Part shown: positions 33,465-42,307 of the stretch, in pieces
Layout of the letters: every line of letters starts with the position of its first letter
How positions within the stretch are numbered: position 1 is the first letter of the stretch
DNA from: Proruminimicrobium sp963666965
GTDB lineage: Bacteria > Elusimicrobiota > Endomicrobiia > Endomicrobiales > Endomicrobiaceae
Length of the DNA: 64,000 bases
Reading direction: 5' to 3'
NCBI GenBank assembly: GCA_963666965.1
Contig: OY762939.1
Location: 248,001 to 312,000 of the forward strand
Program-made: the position numbers and the translations under genes
Notes under the pieces: generated by a model
Told to the model about the DNA's origin: nothing
Databases searched by the model: none
What the model saw: the letters and a program-made list of their open reading frames with translations, nothing else

Positions 33465-34698
33465 ACTTTTTTATTACTACTGTCGCATTATGCCCGCCGA
33501 ATCCCAAAGAATTCGACATAGCGCAGGTTATCTGCTGGTTTCTTGCGACATTAGGAACATAATCCAAATCACAATTAGGATCGGGCGTTTCGTAGTTTAT
33601 CGTAGGATGTATAAACCCGTTTTCCATACAAAGCACGGTTGCAATAGCCTCAACTCCGGCTGCCGCTCCGAGCAGATGACCGGTCATCGATTTGGTGGAT
33701 GAAACCGGTATTTTATAAGCTCTTTCTCCGAAAACGGTTTTAATGGCTAACGTTTCCGTTCTGTCATTTAATTCCGTAGACGTTCCGTGAGCATTTATGT
33801 AATCTACTTCATCTTTTGAAATTTCCGCATCTTTTATTGCAAGTTCCAAAGATTTAATAACGCTTTTTGCTTCAGGATCGGGAGCTGTCATGTGGTAGGC
33901 ATCGTCTGATGCTCCGTAACCGGCAAGTTCGGCGTATATTTTTGCGCCTCTTGCCAAAGCGTGTTCAAGAGTTTCAAGCACTAATATTCCGGCACCTTCT
34001 CCTATAAGAAAACCGTCTCTGTTCAAATCGAACGGTCTCGACGCTTTTGTTATATCGTCGTTTCTTGTAGAAAGAGCCTTGATGTTATTAAAACCTGAAA
34101 CCGCCAGATCTGTTATTGTTGCTTCAGATCCGCCTGTAATTATAACATCGGCATCTCCGTATCTGATAAGCCTTAAAGCATTTCCTATAGCATGATTTGC
34201 TGACGCACATGCGCTTGAAACGGCATAATTAGGGCCGGTAAAACCGTACTCTATCGCTATTTCTCCGGGCAGCATGTTTGTTATTATCATAGGTATCAAA
34301 AAAGGCGAAACTCTTCTCGGACCTTTTTCAACTACTACAGAATGTTCTTCTTCGGTTATCTCAAGACCGCCTATGCCTGTTCCTGTTATTACGCCTATTC
34401 TTGATAAATCTTCTTTAGATAAATCAAGTTTTGAATCTTCTATTGCCATTTTAGCTGCAGCTACACCCATTTGGGTAAAACGGGCCATTCTTCTTGCTTT
34501 CTTTTTGTCAATAAAATTTTCGGGCACAAAATTTTTGACATTGGCACAAAATTTAGTCGCAAAATTGGAAGCGTCAAACGCCGTAATCGGATTTGCACCG
34601 GATTTGCCTTCTCTTAAAGCATCGGTAAATTCCTGTTTGCCGATACCTATAGGAGAAAGAACTCCCATTCCTGTGATGACAACTCTTTTTTTATCCAT
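33454..34698 (-). CDS. fabF: 3-oxoacyl-ACP synthase II
   Basis: This is the elongating condensing enzyme of type II fatty acid synthesis. The 414-residue protein has the active Cys164 (SSACASA) and the two catalytic His in NAHGTSTELND and SMTGHLLGAAAG. It lies 17 bp after acpP and overlaps rnc. All residues needed for activity are present. Confidence 0.97.
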   Translation of the reverse strand: MDKKRVVITGMGVLSPIGIGKQEFTDALREGKSGANPITAFDASNFATKFCANVKNFVPENFIDKKKARRMARFTQMGVAAAKMAIEDSKLDLSKEDLSRIGVITGTGIGGLEITEEEHSVVVEKGPRRVSPFLIPMIITNMLPGEIAIEYGFTGPNYAVSSACASANHAIGNALRLIRYGDADVIITGGSEATITDLAVSGFNNIKALSTRNDDITKASRPFDLNRDGFLIGEGAGILVLETLEHALARGAKIYAELAGYGASDDAYHMTAPDPEAKSVIKSLELAIKDAEISKDEVDYINAHGTSTELNDRTETLAIKTVFGERAYKIPVSSTKSMTGHLLGAAAGVEAIATVLCMENGFIHPTINYETPDPNCDLDYVPNVARNQQITCAMSNSLGFGGHNATVVIKKYVG

Positions 34699-34715
34699 AA
34701 AATAATTCTCTGTAC

Positions 34716-34955
34716 TTATTTCGCCTGATGAGAATTGATATATTCAATCGCATTTCCTACAGATTGAATTTTTTCAGCTTCTTCATCCGGAATTTCGATA
34801 CCAAATTCTTCTTCGAACGCCATAACGAGTTCAACGGTATCCAAAGAATCTGCGCCCAAATCATTTATAAATGATGCTTCCGGCTTAACTTCGGCTGGAT
34901 CTACACCCAACTGTTCAACGATAATTTCTTTTACTCTTGTTTCTATGTCTGCCAT
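34716..34955 (-). CDS. acpP: Acyl carrier protein
   Basis: The 79-residue acidic ACP carries the phosphopantetheine site at Ser37 in GADSLDTVEL. It shuttles acyl chains between the Fab enzymes encoded around it. GGAGG lies upstream of the ATG. It sits between fabG and fabF, the common order. Confidence 0.97.
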   Translation of the reverse strand: MADIETRVKEIIVEQLGVDPAEVKPEASFINDLGADSLDTVELVMAFEEEFGIEIPDEEAEKIQSVGNAIEYINSHQAK

Positions 34956-35013
34956 TTTACTGTCCTCCTCTTTTTGATTAGTTGCGTAACAACTTTTTAT
35001 TTTTACAACTTAA

Positions 35014-35757
35014 TTACATGTACATTCCGCCGTTTACCGATAAAACATGACCGGTAACATACGACGAATCTTCACTTGCAAAAAACAAAGCGGCTTTGGC
35101 TATATCGCTTGCTTCTCCGAGTCTCTGCAGCGGAATCTGCTCTGCAAGTTTTTTCTTAACATCATCCGTCAAAGCATCTGTCATTGCCGTTCTGATAAAG
35201 CCGGGCGCTATTGCGTTAACCAAAACATTTCTTGAAGAAAATTCTCTTGCGCACGTTTTGGTTAAAGCTATTACTCCGCCTTTAGAAGCCGAGTAATTTG
35301 CCTGTCCGGCGTTGCCCATAAGACCGACAACTGAAGCTATATTTATAATTCTTCCCGATCTCTGCTTAAACATCTGTCTGGTAACAGCCTTTGTGCAGTT
35401 AAAAACCCCTTTCAGGTTAACCGCTATAACGGCGTCCCATTCCATTTCGCTCATTCTCAATACCAAATTGTCTTTTGTGATTCCGGCATTGTTTATAAGT
35501 ATATCAATTTTACCAAACTTTTCAATAGCTTTTGCCGCAAGGCTTTCGCATTCGTCAAGCTTTGAAACATTGCCTGCAACAGCCAGCGTTTCAACTCCGA
35601 AACTGCTCTTAAGTTCATCTGCCGTCTTCTGAGCCAGTTCAGCATTGATGTCAGATACTACAATATTTGCGCCCTCTTTGGCAAATGTTTCAGCCACCGA
35701 TTTTCCGATGCCCTGAGCACATCCGGTTATGATTGCGACTTGTCCTTTTAATCTCAT
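35014..35757 (-). CDS. fabG: 3-oxoacyl-ACP reductase
   Basis: This is a 247-residue short-chain dehydrogenase that reduces 3-oxoacyl-ACP with NADPH. The cofactor motif TGCAQGIG (about 11-18), NNAGIT and the catalytic YSASKGG are present, and the C-terminus SVNGGMYM is typical of FabG. Its ATG overlaps the fabD stop by one base. Confidence 0.96.
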   Translation of the reverse strand: MRLKGQVAIITGCAQGIGKSVAETFAKEGANIVVSDINAELAQKTADELKSSFGVETLAVAGNVSKLDECESLAAKAIEKFGKIDILINNAGITKDNLVLRMSEMEWDAVIAVNLKGVFNCTKAVTRQMFKQRSGRIINIASVVGLMGNAGQANYSASKGGVIALTKTCAREFSSRNVLVNAIAPGFIRTAMTDALTDDVKKKLAEQIPLQRLGEASDIAKAALFFASEDSSYVTGHVLSVNGGMYM

Positions 35758-36686
35758 CAGTTTAACTCCTTTAATGCCTTTTCTAAACTTGCACCGTCTT
35801 CTATATTTACGGCTTTTTTAGTTTTGTCTATTCTTCTCATAAGACCTGTCAAAACTCTCTGCGGACCTACTTCTATAAAAAGTTCAACGCCCGAAGAAAC
35901 GGCCTGCAATATTGAAGTGTCCCATTGTACCGAATTATTTATTTGTTTGGCAAGTTTTTCTTTTATGGATGAATTGTCTTTTGTTATCTGGGCATCACAG
36001 TTTGTAATAACCGGATAAACCGGATTATTAAATGTATATTTCTTTAATTCTTCAGCCATCATTTCGGAAGCCGGAGTCATAAGTTTTGAATGAAAAGGCC
36101 CTGATACATTTAATAATATGGCTTTTGAAGCTCCTTTGGCCTGGGCAAGTTCAACCGCCTTTGAAACGGCTGCGGCCGATCCCGATATTACTATCTGTCC
36201 GGGAGAATTAAAATTTACCGCGTCGCATACTCCTGACTGCGAAGCTTCATTACATATATTTAATACGACTTCTTTGTCCAAACCGAGTATTGCGGCCATA
36301 GTGCCCGGGTTTTCTTCTGAGGCTTTCTGAATAAAAAGGCCTCTTGCCTTAACCATTTCAATACCTTCTTTAAAACTGAAAAAACCTGAAGCGCAAAGAG
36401 CAGAATATTCGCCTAATGAATGGCCTGCCGTTATGATTTCGAATTTGCTTAAATCAACAGACTGCTTTAAAACAGCAAAACAAGCTGTGCTTACGGCAAA
36501 TATCGCCGGCTGCGCATTTTGAGTATTTTTCAAATCTTCTTCGCTGCCCTCAAATATTATTTTTTTAAGTTCTTCGCCGGCTGCGTCTATTATTTCTTTT
36601 GCCGCAGGATACTTTTCATATAGATCTTTTCCCATTCCTACATACTGGGAGCCCTGTCCGGGGAACATCAGCATAATCTTTTTCAT
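35757..36686 (-). CDS. fabD: Malonyl-CoA:ACP transacylase
   Basis: The 309-residue enzyme loads malonyl groups onto ACP. The oxyanion motif PGQGSQYVGMG (about 9-19), the nucleophile Ser90 in GHSLGEY and the His in VSGPFHSKLM are all present. It is encoded between fabH (34 bp) and fabG. Confidence 0.97.
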   Translation of the reverse strand: MKKIMLMFPGQGSQYVGMGKDLYEKYPAAKEIIDAAGEELKKIIFEGSEEDLKNTQNAQPAIFAVSTACFAVLKQSVDLSKFEIITAGHSLGEYSALCASGFFSFKEGIEMVKARGLFIQKASEENPGTMAAILGLDKEVVLNICNEASQSGVCDAVNFNSPGQIVISGSAAAVSKAVELAQAKGASKAILLNVSGPFHSKLMTPASEMMAEELKKYTFNNPVYPVITNCDAQITKDNSSIKEKLAKQINNSVQWDTSILQAVSSGVELFIEVGPQRVLTGLMRRIDKTKKAVNIEDGASLEKALKELN

Positions 36687-36720
36687 ATCTTCTCCAGATT
36701 CTATTTCCGTTTAACCGATT

Positions 36721-37710
36721 TTATATTTTTAGTACGGCAGCACCCCAAGTAAGGCCTCCGCCGAAAGCCATAATTGTTATAAGATTTCCCTTTTTAAGTT
36801 TGCCCGAATTGATGGCTTCGTCAAGTGCGATGATAGTAGTTGCGGCCGACATATTTCCGTATTTGTGAACATTTACGTAAACTTTTTCCTTTTCAACACC
36901 GAGCCTTTTTCCTACAGCTTCTATTATTCTTAAATTAGCCTGGTGAGGAATATATAAAGATATATCTTCATCTTTTTTACCGGCAAGCTCCAAAGCTTTC
37001 TGGGCAGCTTCGGTCATTCTGCATACTGCCAGTTTAAAAACTTCCTTTCCCGACATTTTTATATAATGCATCTTCTGCTGAACAGTTTCAACGGTAGTAG
37101 GCGTTGCGCTGCCTCCGGCCGGTATATTTAATAAATTTGTATAGGTGCCGTCAGCTGCCAGACTTACCGACAAAATATCACTTTCTTCTTTATCATCGCA
37201 AGCCTGTAGAATCATTGCGCCGGCTCCGTCTCCGAACAAAACGCATGTGTTTCTGTCGTTCCAATCGGTAATTCTTGAAAGAGCTTCGCTTCCTATTAAA
37301 AGAGCCGTTTTATAAGTGCCGGCTTCTATAAAAGATTTAGCTATCGTGAGTCCGTACAAAAAGCCGGAACATGCAGCTGATATGTCAAAAGCAACCGCGC
37401 TTATCCCGAGTTTTTTCTGCAAAAAGCAGGCTGTCGCGGGAAACGGCATTTCGCCTGAAACTGTTGCTACTATTATAACGTCTATTTCATTTGCCTGTAT
37501 TTTAGCTTTTTCTATAGCTTTTTTTGCCGCTTCAAAAGCAAGGTCGGACAAATTCTGCGATTTATCTATTATTCTTCTTTCTTTTATGCCGGTTCTTTCC
37601 GTTATCCATTCATCAGATGTTTCAACCATTTTTTCCAAATCGGCATTTGTCAGAATTTTTTCGGGAACATATGAGCCGGTTGCTAAAATTTTTACGTTTA
37701 ATTTATTCAT
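36721..37710 (-). CDS. fabH: 3-oxoacyl-ACP synthase III
   Basis: This 329-residue initiating condensing enzyme joins acetyl-CoA (or another primer) and malonyl-ACP. The active Cys114 lies in DISAACSGFLYG, with His and Asn of the triad in PHQANLRI and HKYGNMSAA. It follows plsX after 10 bp. Primer choice, which sets straight or branched chains, cannot be read from the sequence. Confidence 0.97.
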   Translation of the reverse strand: MNKLNVKILATGSYVPEKILTNADLEKMVETSDEWITERTGIKERRIIDKSQNLSDLAFEAAKKAIEKAKIQANEIDVIIVATVSGEMPFPATACFLQKKLGISAVAFDISAACSGFLYGLTIAKSFIEAGTYKTALLIGSEALSRITDWNDRNTCVLFGDGAGAMILQACDDKEESDILSVSLAADGTYTNLLNIPAGGSATPTTVETVQQKMHYIKMSGKEVFKLAVCRMTEAAQKALELAGKKDEDISLYIPHQANLRIIEAVGKRLGVEKEKVYVNVHKYGNMSAATTIIALDEAINSGKLKKGNLITIMAFGGGLTWGAAVLKI

Positions 37711-37720
37711 TTTTTATACC

Positions 37721-38740
37721 TTAAGATTTGATGACACTTTCGTATTTTGCAATTTCCTGGGCTATTTCGTCGTTGACATGCTGCGAGGCGTATTTAGCGG
37801 CCATTATAACGGCATTTTTTACTGCCTTCCCGTTTGACTTTCCGTGGCCTATAAGACAAACTCCGTTTACGCCCAAAAGAGGAGCTCCGCCCTGTTCGGA
37901 ATAATCAACTCTTTTTTTCATGCTGTACATGGCAAGCTTAAGAAAAGGTATCATGCCCCAGAAAATAGGATTGCTTTTTATGCTGTCTTTAATCAGTTTA
38001 ATAACCATCTCGGCAACGCCTTCACCGAACTTTAAAATTACGTTTCCAACAAACCCGTCACATATTACGACGTCCGATTTGCCTTTAACTATATCTCCGC
38101 CTTCAATATTTCCTATAAAATTAAGAGATGTCTTTTTAAGCATATCGGATGCTGCAAACGTAAGTTCGTTGCCTTTTGTATCTTCTTCACCTATAGAAAC
38201 TATGCCTACTTTAGGCTTTGAACGTCCGAGAACTTTTTCACTGTAGATACTTCCCATAATTGCAAACTGGACAAGATGTTCAGGTTTGCAGTCTACGTTT
38301 GCTCCAACGTCAAGCAAAAAACACATGCCCGATACTGTTGGGAAAGGAGTAGATATAGCAGGCCTTAAAACACCGGGTATTCTTTTAAAATACAAAATTG
38401 CCGTTGCCATAGCTGCGCCGGAATTGCCCATCGATACAAAAGCATCGGCCTGTTTTTCAACAACAAGTTTTGCGCAGACCGCCATGGAAGAATCCTTTTT
38501 TTGTCTTACGGCGTTTGCCGGAGATTCATCCATTCCGATTATTTCGGTTGCATTTACAATTCTGATTTTACTGGGCGTTATTCCGTGAAGTTTGGAATAT
38601 TTGTCAAGCAAAGGATAAAGAGCTTCCTGTTTTCCGACAAGAAGCACTTCATGGTTTGTATGCTTTACTGCAAGCACGGCTCCTTCAACATTTATGTCGG
38701 GAGCCTTATCTCCGCCCATTGCATCAAGAGCGATTATCAT
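37721..38740 (-). CDS. plsX: Phosphate acyltransferase PlsX
   Basis: PlsX makes acyl-phosphate from acyl-ACP for phospholipid synthesis. The 339-residue protein begins IALDAMGGDKAP, the hallmark N-terminus, and contains VSMGNSGAAMA and VGNVILKFGEG. It starts directly after the rpmF stop, in the classical rpmF-plsX-fab order. Confidence 0.97.
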   Translation of the reverse strand: MIIALDAMGGDKAPDINVEGAVLAVKHTNHEVLLVGKQEALYPLLDKYSKLHGITPSKIRIVNATEIIGMDESPANAVRQKKDSSMAVCAKLVVEKQADAFVSMGNSGAAMATAILYFKRIPGVLRPAISTPFPTVSGMCFLLDVGANVDCKPEHLVQFAIMGSIYSEKVLGRSKPKVGIVSIGEEDTKGNELTFAASDMLKKTSLNFIGNIEGGDIVKGKSDVVICDGFVGNVILKFGEGVAEMVIKLIKDSIKSNPIFWGMIPFLKLAMYSMKKRVDYSEQGGAPLLGVNGVCLIGHGKSNGKAVKNAVIMAAKYASQHVNDEIAQEIAKYESVIKS

Positions 38741-38968
38741 TTACTTCTGTGCCTTCTGCTGCTCTTCAGCCTGGACTTTTGATTTTTTAGCTTTTTTAGG
38801 AACTACAAGCTGTCCGTTGTAAAAACCGCATTCAGGACAAACTCTGTGCGGCATTTTAGGCGCACCGCAATTTGAACACTTATTTGAATTTTCTGCAGTT
38901 ATTTTAGAATTTGCTGATCTTCTGCAATCTCTACGATGCGGACTATGCTTTCTTTTTGGATTTGGCAT
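38741..38968 (-). CDS. rpmF: 50S ribosomal protein L32
   Basis: The 75-residue protein starts MPNPKRKHS and has two CxxC pairs (CSNCGAPKMPHRVCPECG) of a zinc-binding L32. The C-terminal tail is Lys/Gln-rich and longer than usual. It lies between the DUF177 gene and plsX. Confidence 0.96.
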   Translation of the reverse strand: MPNPKRKHSPHRRDCRRSANSKITAENSNKCSNCGAPKMPHRVCPECGFYNGQLVVPKKAKKSKVQAEEQQKAQK

Positions 38969-38979
38969 TTTTCCCCCAG

Positions 38980-39456
38980 TTATTTACTGTTTATTTTCTT
39001 TATTTTTGACCATTTTTCAGCTATAAATTCAGTGTTTAATTTTTCTTGGCAATTGCAATTTTGCTCATTTTTATTACAGCCGCAAACATGACACAGGCCT
39101 CTGCATTCTTCAAAACAAAGAGGCTGCATGGGCAAATCCAGCATAACCGTCTGTTTTATCTCGTCTCCCAGATCAAATTCAACGTCTTCCTGGGCAAACG
39201 AACATTCAAAACCGGTATTTACTTCTTTTTTGAAAATTTTCAAACATCTTGCGCATTCAAAAGTCTCGGTTCCGAAAACAACTCCGGTTATACTTATAAT
39301 TTCTCCGTATCTTACAGCTTTAAAAGAAACTCTCAGATCAGACTGTTTTAAAACTTCAACTTCAGAATCTATATCAAAAATCTTATCTTTTATTTCAAGA
39401 GTCTTTTGTTTTTTAAAATCGTCAAATCGTAATAAAAACTTTTCCATAAATTCCAT
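38980..39456 (-). CDS. yceD: DUF177/YceD family protein
   Basis: The 158-residue YceD protein is linked in other bacteria to 23S rRNA processing and nearly always precedes rpmF. The conserved FECARCLK and the acidic middle part are visible. The C-terminal half has an additional Cys cluster (CRGLCHVCGC and NCNC) suggesting a zinc site. The consensus promoter at 39471-39499 puts the transcript start only about 8 bases before the ATG at 39456, so the operon mRNA may be almost leaderless; a later ATG (39447) is also possible. Confidence 0.9.
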   Translation of the reverse strand: MEFMEKFLLRFDDFKKQKTLEIKDKIFDIDSEVEVLKQSDLRVSFKAVRYGEIISITGVVFGTETFECARCLKIFKKEVNTGFECSFAQEDVEFDLGDEIKQTVMLDLPMQPLCFEECRGLCHVCGCNKNEQNCNCQEKLNTEFIAEKWSKIKKINSK

Positions 39457-39470
39457 ATACAAACAGATTT

Positions 39471-39499
39471 ATTATATTTGTTAGTTACCCTTTTGTCAA
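39471..39499 (-). promoter_or_regulatory. Consensus promoter of the yceD-rpmF-plsX-fab operon
   Basis: Minus strand: TTGACA (39499-39494), 17-bp spacer, TATAAT (39476-39471), a perfect match to the sigma70 consensus. It likely drives at least nine genes down to rnc or the acyl-CoA dehydrogenase gene. No FapR/FadR-like operator was recognised. Confidence 0.85.
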
Positions 39500-39558
39500 T
39501 ACCCGAATGTTGCCTTATTTCTCTGTTTAAGCTATCTAAAAAGAGCTTGAAACGAAAA

Positions 39559-39592
39559 GAGACAGGCCATTAAAATCCTGTCTCTTTTTGTT
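39559..39592 (-). terminator. Terminator of outer-membrane barrel unit
   Basis: AAAAGAGACAGG pairs with CCTGTCTCTTTT. Nearly the same hairpin follows the barrel genes ending at 42308 and 45019, so it was copied with the gene units. Confidence 0.85.
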
Positions 39593-39608
39593 TATATTAT
39601 AAAACTAG

Positions 39609-40856
39609 TTATTTGCTTCCGAACTTCCAGTTTACGCCCAATATTGTACGTGTTTCCCACCAGTTGGATGAACTGCCATTATCCGCGGCATACGCATAAC
39701 CCGCATAAAATTCTATATCTTTTGTATATTGATATTTACCGACTAAATCATATTCCCACCAAAAATTACCGGTCCAAGAACTTCCTGAAGCATAACTGTT
39801 TTTGTAAATATCGAGAGAAACACTGTATTTACCTTTTGTCCAGTCTGCACCTATATTAAATGATTCTACATCATCCAAACCCCACCACCAGTAGTATGTG
39901 CTTGATATGAGTCCGAAATTTGCATCCGAGAATTCTGCAGAGAAATCTGATCCGGCTCTCAAATACTGAGCTCTTGGAGTCAATGTCATTCCGGTTAAAT
40001 CAAACTGATATGCTGCATTTAATTTTGTAAGTATCGCATCATCATATTTCTGATCAAATATTCCTCTGGAGTCACTGTAATACTGCTGGGCTATTTCTCC
40101 GGATGCAGTCAAAGCTCCGAATTTAACCATAGGTTTTATACCTATAGTTTCTGTTCTGTATCCATCACTCAATATTGAATCATCATCAGTTTCTGAATCG
40201 TACAAATATCCTTTTACGCAGATATTGTCGTTAACTTTATACTTACCGTTTAAGATTATAACGTTTAATTTATCACCGTTTACAGAACTGTTTTCATTTG
40301 ACAATTTTGAATAAACTAAATCTACTTTTACTTTTTCTTTATCGTCATATGTCAACTGAGCTCCGTCCATTCCGCCGTCATATCCATTGTTCCAGTTGTA
40401 ATTAGAATACGCATAGCCCCATTTGGACATATCTCTTAAACCTACATAAAATATTGTATCGCCTTTTTCACCGTAATAAAATTTACCGACTTTCAATGTA
40501 AGTCTGTCATTGTCAAACAAATTTTTAAATACTATGTTTGCTTCTGCAAGAACCGTATTGCTTAATAAACCTGTATCACTGCTGTTGTTTACCTGCTGGC
40601 CGGCAAGATAATTGTCACCCCAGCTGTTTTTATACATCAACGCTACGTTTGCTTCAATATTTTCTTCCAAATCAAAATTTGCTCCTACAAATAATCTTGA
40701 ATTTGTATAGCTATATTCGTTTGCAAAATTTGTGGCACCCTGCCAACGGGCCATACTGCCCATAATATCCAACTGACCGTACCAATTTATCTTAGCGCTT
40801 GCTATTGCAGGAACAAATAAAGCCATCGCAATAAACATTATTAAAAATTTCTTCAT
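39609..40856 (-). CDS. Outer-membrane beta-barrel protein, type B
   Basis: This 415-residue porin-like protein has a signal peptide (about residues 1-21, ending ASA) and a mature part of alternating aromatic strands starting INWYGQLDIMG. It is closely related to the gene at 42308 and more distantly to the type A barrels at 40887, 43619 and 45019. All share the NSSDTGLLS-like and KNLFDNDR(L/I) segments and end in KFGSK, with the aromatic residue four from the end rather than last. It lies 30 bp after the type A gene at 40887, so the two form an A-B pair. It probably forms a diffusion channel; the substrate is unknown. Confidence 0.85.
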   Translation of the reverse strand: MKKFLIMFIAMALFVPAIASAKINWYGQLDIMGSMARWQGATNFANEYSYTNSRLFVGANFDLEENIEANVALMYKNSWGDNYLAGQQVNNSSDTGLLSNTVLAEANIVFKNLFDNDRLTLKVGKFYYGEKGDTIFYVGLRDMSKWGYAYSNYNWNNGYDGGMDGAQLTYDDKEKVKVDLVYSKLSNENSSVNGDKLNVIILNGKYKVNDNICVKGYLYDSETDDDSILSDGYRTETIGIKPMVKFGALTASGEIAQQYYSDSRGIFDQKYDDAILTKLNAAYQFDLTGMTLTPRAQYLRAGSDFSAEFSDANFGLISSTYYWWWGLDDVESFNIGADWTKGKYSVSLDIYKNSYASGSSWTGNFWWEYDLVGKYQYTKDIEFYAGYAYAADNGSSSNWWETRTILGVNWKFGSK

Positions 40857-40886
40857 ACTCTCTCCTTAAAATTGTTTTGCAGTTTT

Positions 40887-42116
40887 CTATTTGCTTCCGA
40901 ATTTATAATCAAGTCCTAAGAAATAGGCTATATCATGACCGCTGCTGTTTTCTACGCTAAAATATGCTGCAGCGCCTTTAAAAGCAATATTTTCGGTATA
41001 ATTATATTTTGCTATGAAATCAATTTCATACATTTTATATGTAGCATCTCTCGGCAATCCGATTCTGAAATAATCTGCTGAAAAATCAAACTTATTGATG
41101 GTATAATCAGCTCCGACATTTACACAATCCATATAGACATCTGCAGGCATACCTGAAAGAGATAACTGTCTTGACATCGCCGTGAAAATTAATCCGAGGT
41201 AATTGTTTTGCATCGGAGAAATATAAAATTCCGTTCCTGTCATAACATACATACCCCTTAACTTAAGGTCATTCATTTTATAAGCAACGTCAAATCTTGC
41301 TCTGTATCCGTCTTTTGTATGTTCCGTTGAAAATATTGAACCGTCATCATCACCGAAGCACTGTACAAGTTCGGCTGACGCAGTCCAGCTTTTATAAGTA
41401 AATTCAGGTTTGAATCCCAAATATTCGAATCTTATGTAATCAGTTCCTACATCCGCCATTTCCGAGTCATAAAAATAGCCCTGCAATTTCCACATATCGT
41501 TAAACTTGTAGTTTGCATTAACAAAAGTAACATTTATTTTGGATGAACTGGAAGTGTTTTCATTTACTATTTTTGAATATCCCGCATCTACTTTTAAATT
41601 TTCTTTATTGTCATAGGTTGCAACTACTCCGTCCATTCCTGCTTCCGCAAGAATTCCGTAAGGAGCGCCCATTGCACCGAGTAACATATATGACCATATC
41701 AAATCTCTAGGTCCTACTTTAAATATTGTTCCGCCGTCATATGCCTGTCTTCCGACTTTAGCTGAAATTCTGTCATTATCAAAAAGATTTTTAAATACGA
41801 CATTTGCTTCTGTTATTCTTACCGCGCTTAACAAACCTGTATCAGATGAATTATCTATCTGCTGGCCTGCAAGATAATTGTCGCCCCACATACTAAAATA
41901 AGTGAGTCCCAAATTACCTTCAATATTTTCAGCTAATGTAAAATTTGCTCCGAGTATAAATCTTGAAAGAGTATTGCTTGATCCGCTATTCGCAAACCCA
42001 GCATCGTCATATGCATACCCTAAAACTTCAAACTGTCCGTTCCACTTAATTTCCGCATTTGCCAACGCAGGAACAAATAAAGCCAACGCAAGAACTAACA
42101 TCAAAAGCTTTTTCAT
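40887..42116 (-). CDS. Outer-membrane beta-barrel protein, type A
   Basis: The 409-residue type A barrel has signal peptide MKKLLMLVLALALFVPALANA and mature start EIKWNGQFEVLGYAYDD. The longer frame to 42203 is rejected because the promoter (42169-42197) lies inside it. GGAGA precedes the ATG. The gene is the first of an A-B pair with 39609. It resembles 43619 and 45019, including the SMFST/SIFST loop and the KFGSK end. Confidence 0.85.
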   Translation of the reverse strand: MKKLLMLVLALALFVPALANAEIKWNGQFEVLGYAYDDAGFANSGSSNTLSRFILGANFTLAENIEGNLGLTYFSMWGDNYLAGQQIDNSSDTGLLSAVRITEANVVFKNLFDNDRISAKVGRQAYDGGTIFKVGPRDLIWSYMLLGAMGAPYGILAEAGMDGVVATYDNKENLKVDAGYSKIVNENTSSSSKINVTFVNANYKFNDMWKLQGYFYDSEMADVGTDYIRFEYLGFKPEFTYKSWTASAELVQCFGDDDGSIFSTEHTKDGYRARFDVAYKMNDLKLRGMYVMTGTEFYISPMQNNYLGLIFTAMSRQLSLSGMPADVYMDCVNVGADYTINKFDFSADYFRIGLPRDATYKMYEIDFIAKYNYTENIAFKGAAAYFSVENSSGHDIAYFLGLDYKFGSK

Positions 42117-42168
42117 ACTTTCTCCTTTGAAAGTTTTTACAATTTTTTCACAACTCCTTAACACCAAA

Positions 42169-42197
42169 ATTATAAAAAAAAACAATTTACAAGTCAA
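42169..42197 (-). promoter_or_regulatory. Promoter of barrel pair 42116-39609
   Basis: Minus strand: TTGACT (42197-42192), 17-bp spacer rich in T, TATAAT (42174-42169). Spacer and leader resemble those at 44904 and 46323. Confidence 0.75.
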
Positions 42198-42250
42198 CTG
42201 CAACTATTGAAACTCAAATTATTATTTTGTTAAATTTTTAAAACAAAATA

Positions 42251-42292
42251 AAAGAGACAGGTATTTTAAAAACCCCCTGTCTCTTTTCTTTT
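42251..42292 (-). terminator. Terminator of barrel pair 44848-42308
   Basis: AAAAGAGACAGG pairs with a CCTGTCTCTTTT arm around a loop of about 14 bases. It is nearly identical to the hairpin at 39559. Confidence 0.85.
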
Positions 42293-42307
42293 ATATTACA
42301 AAACTAG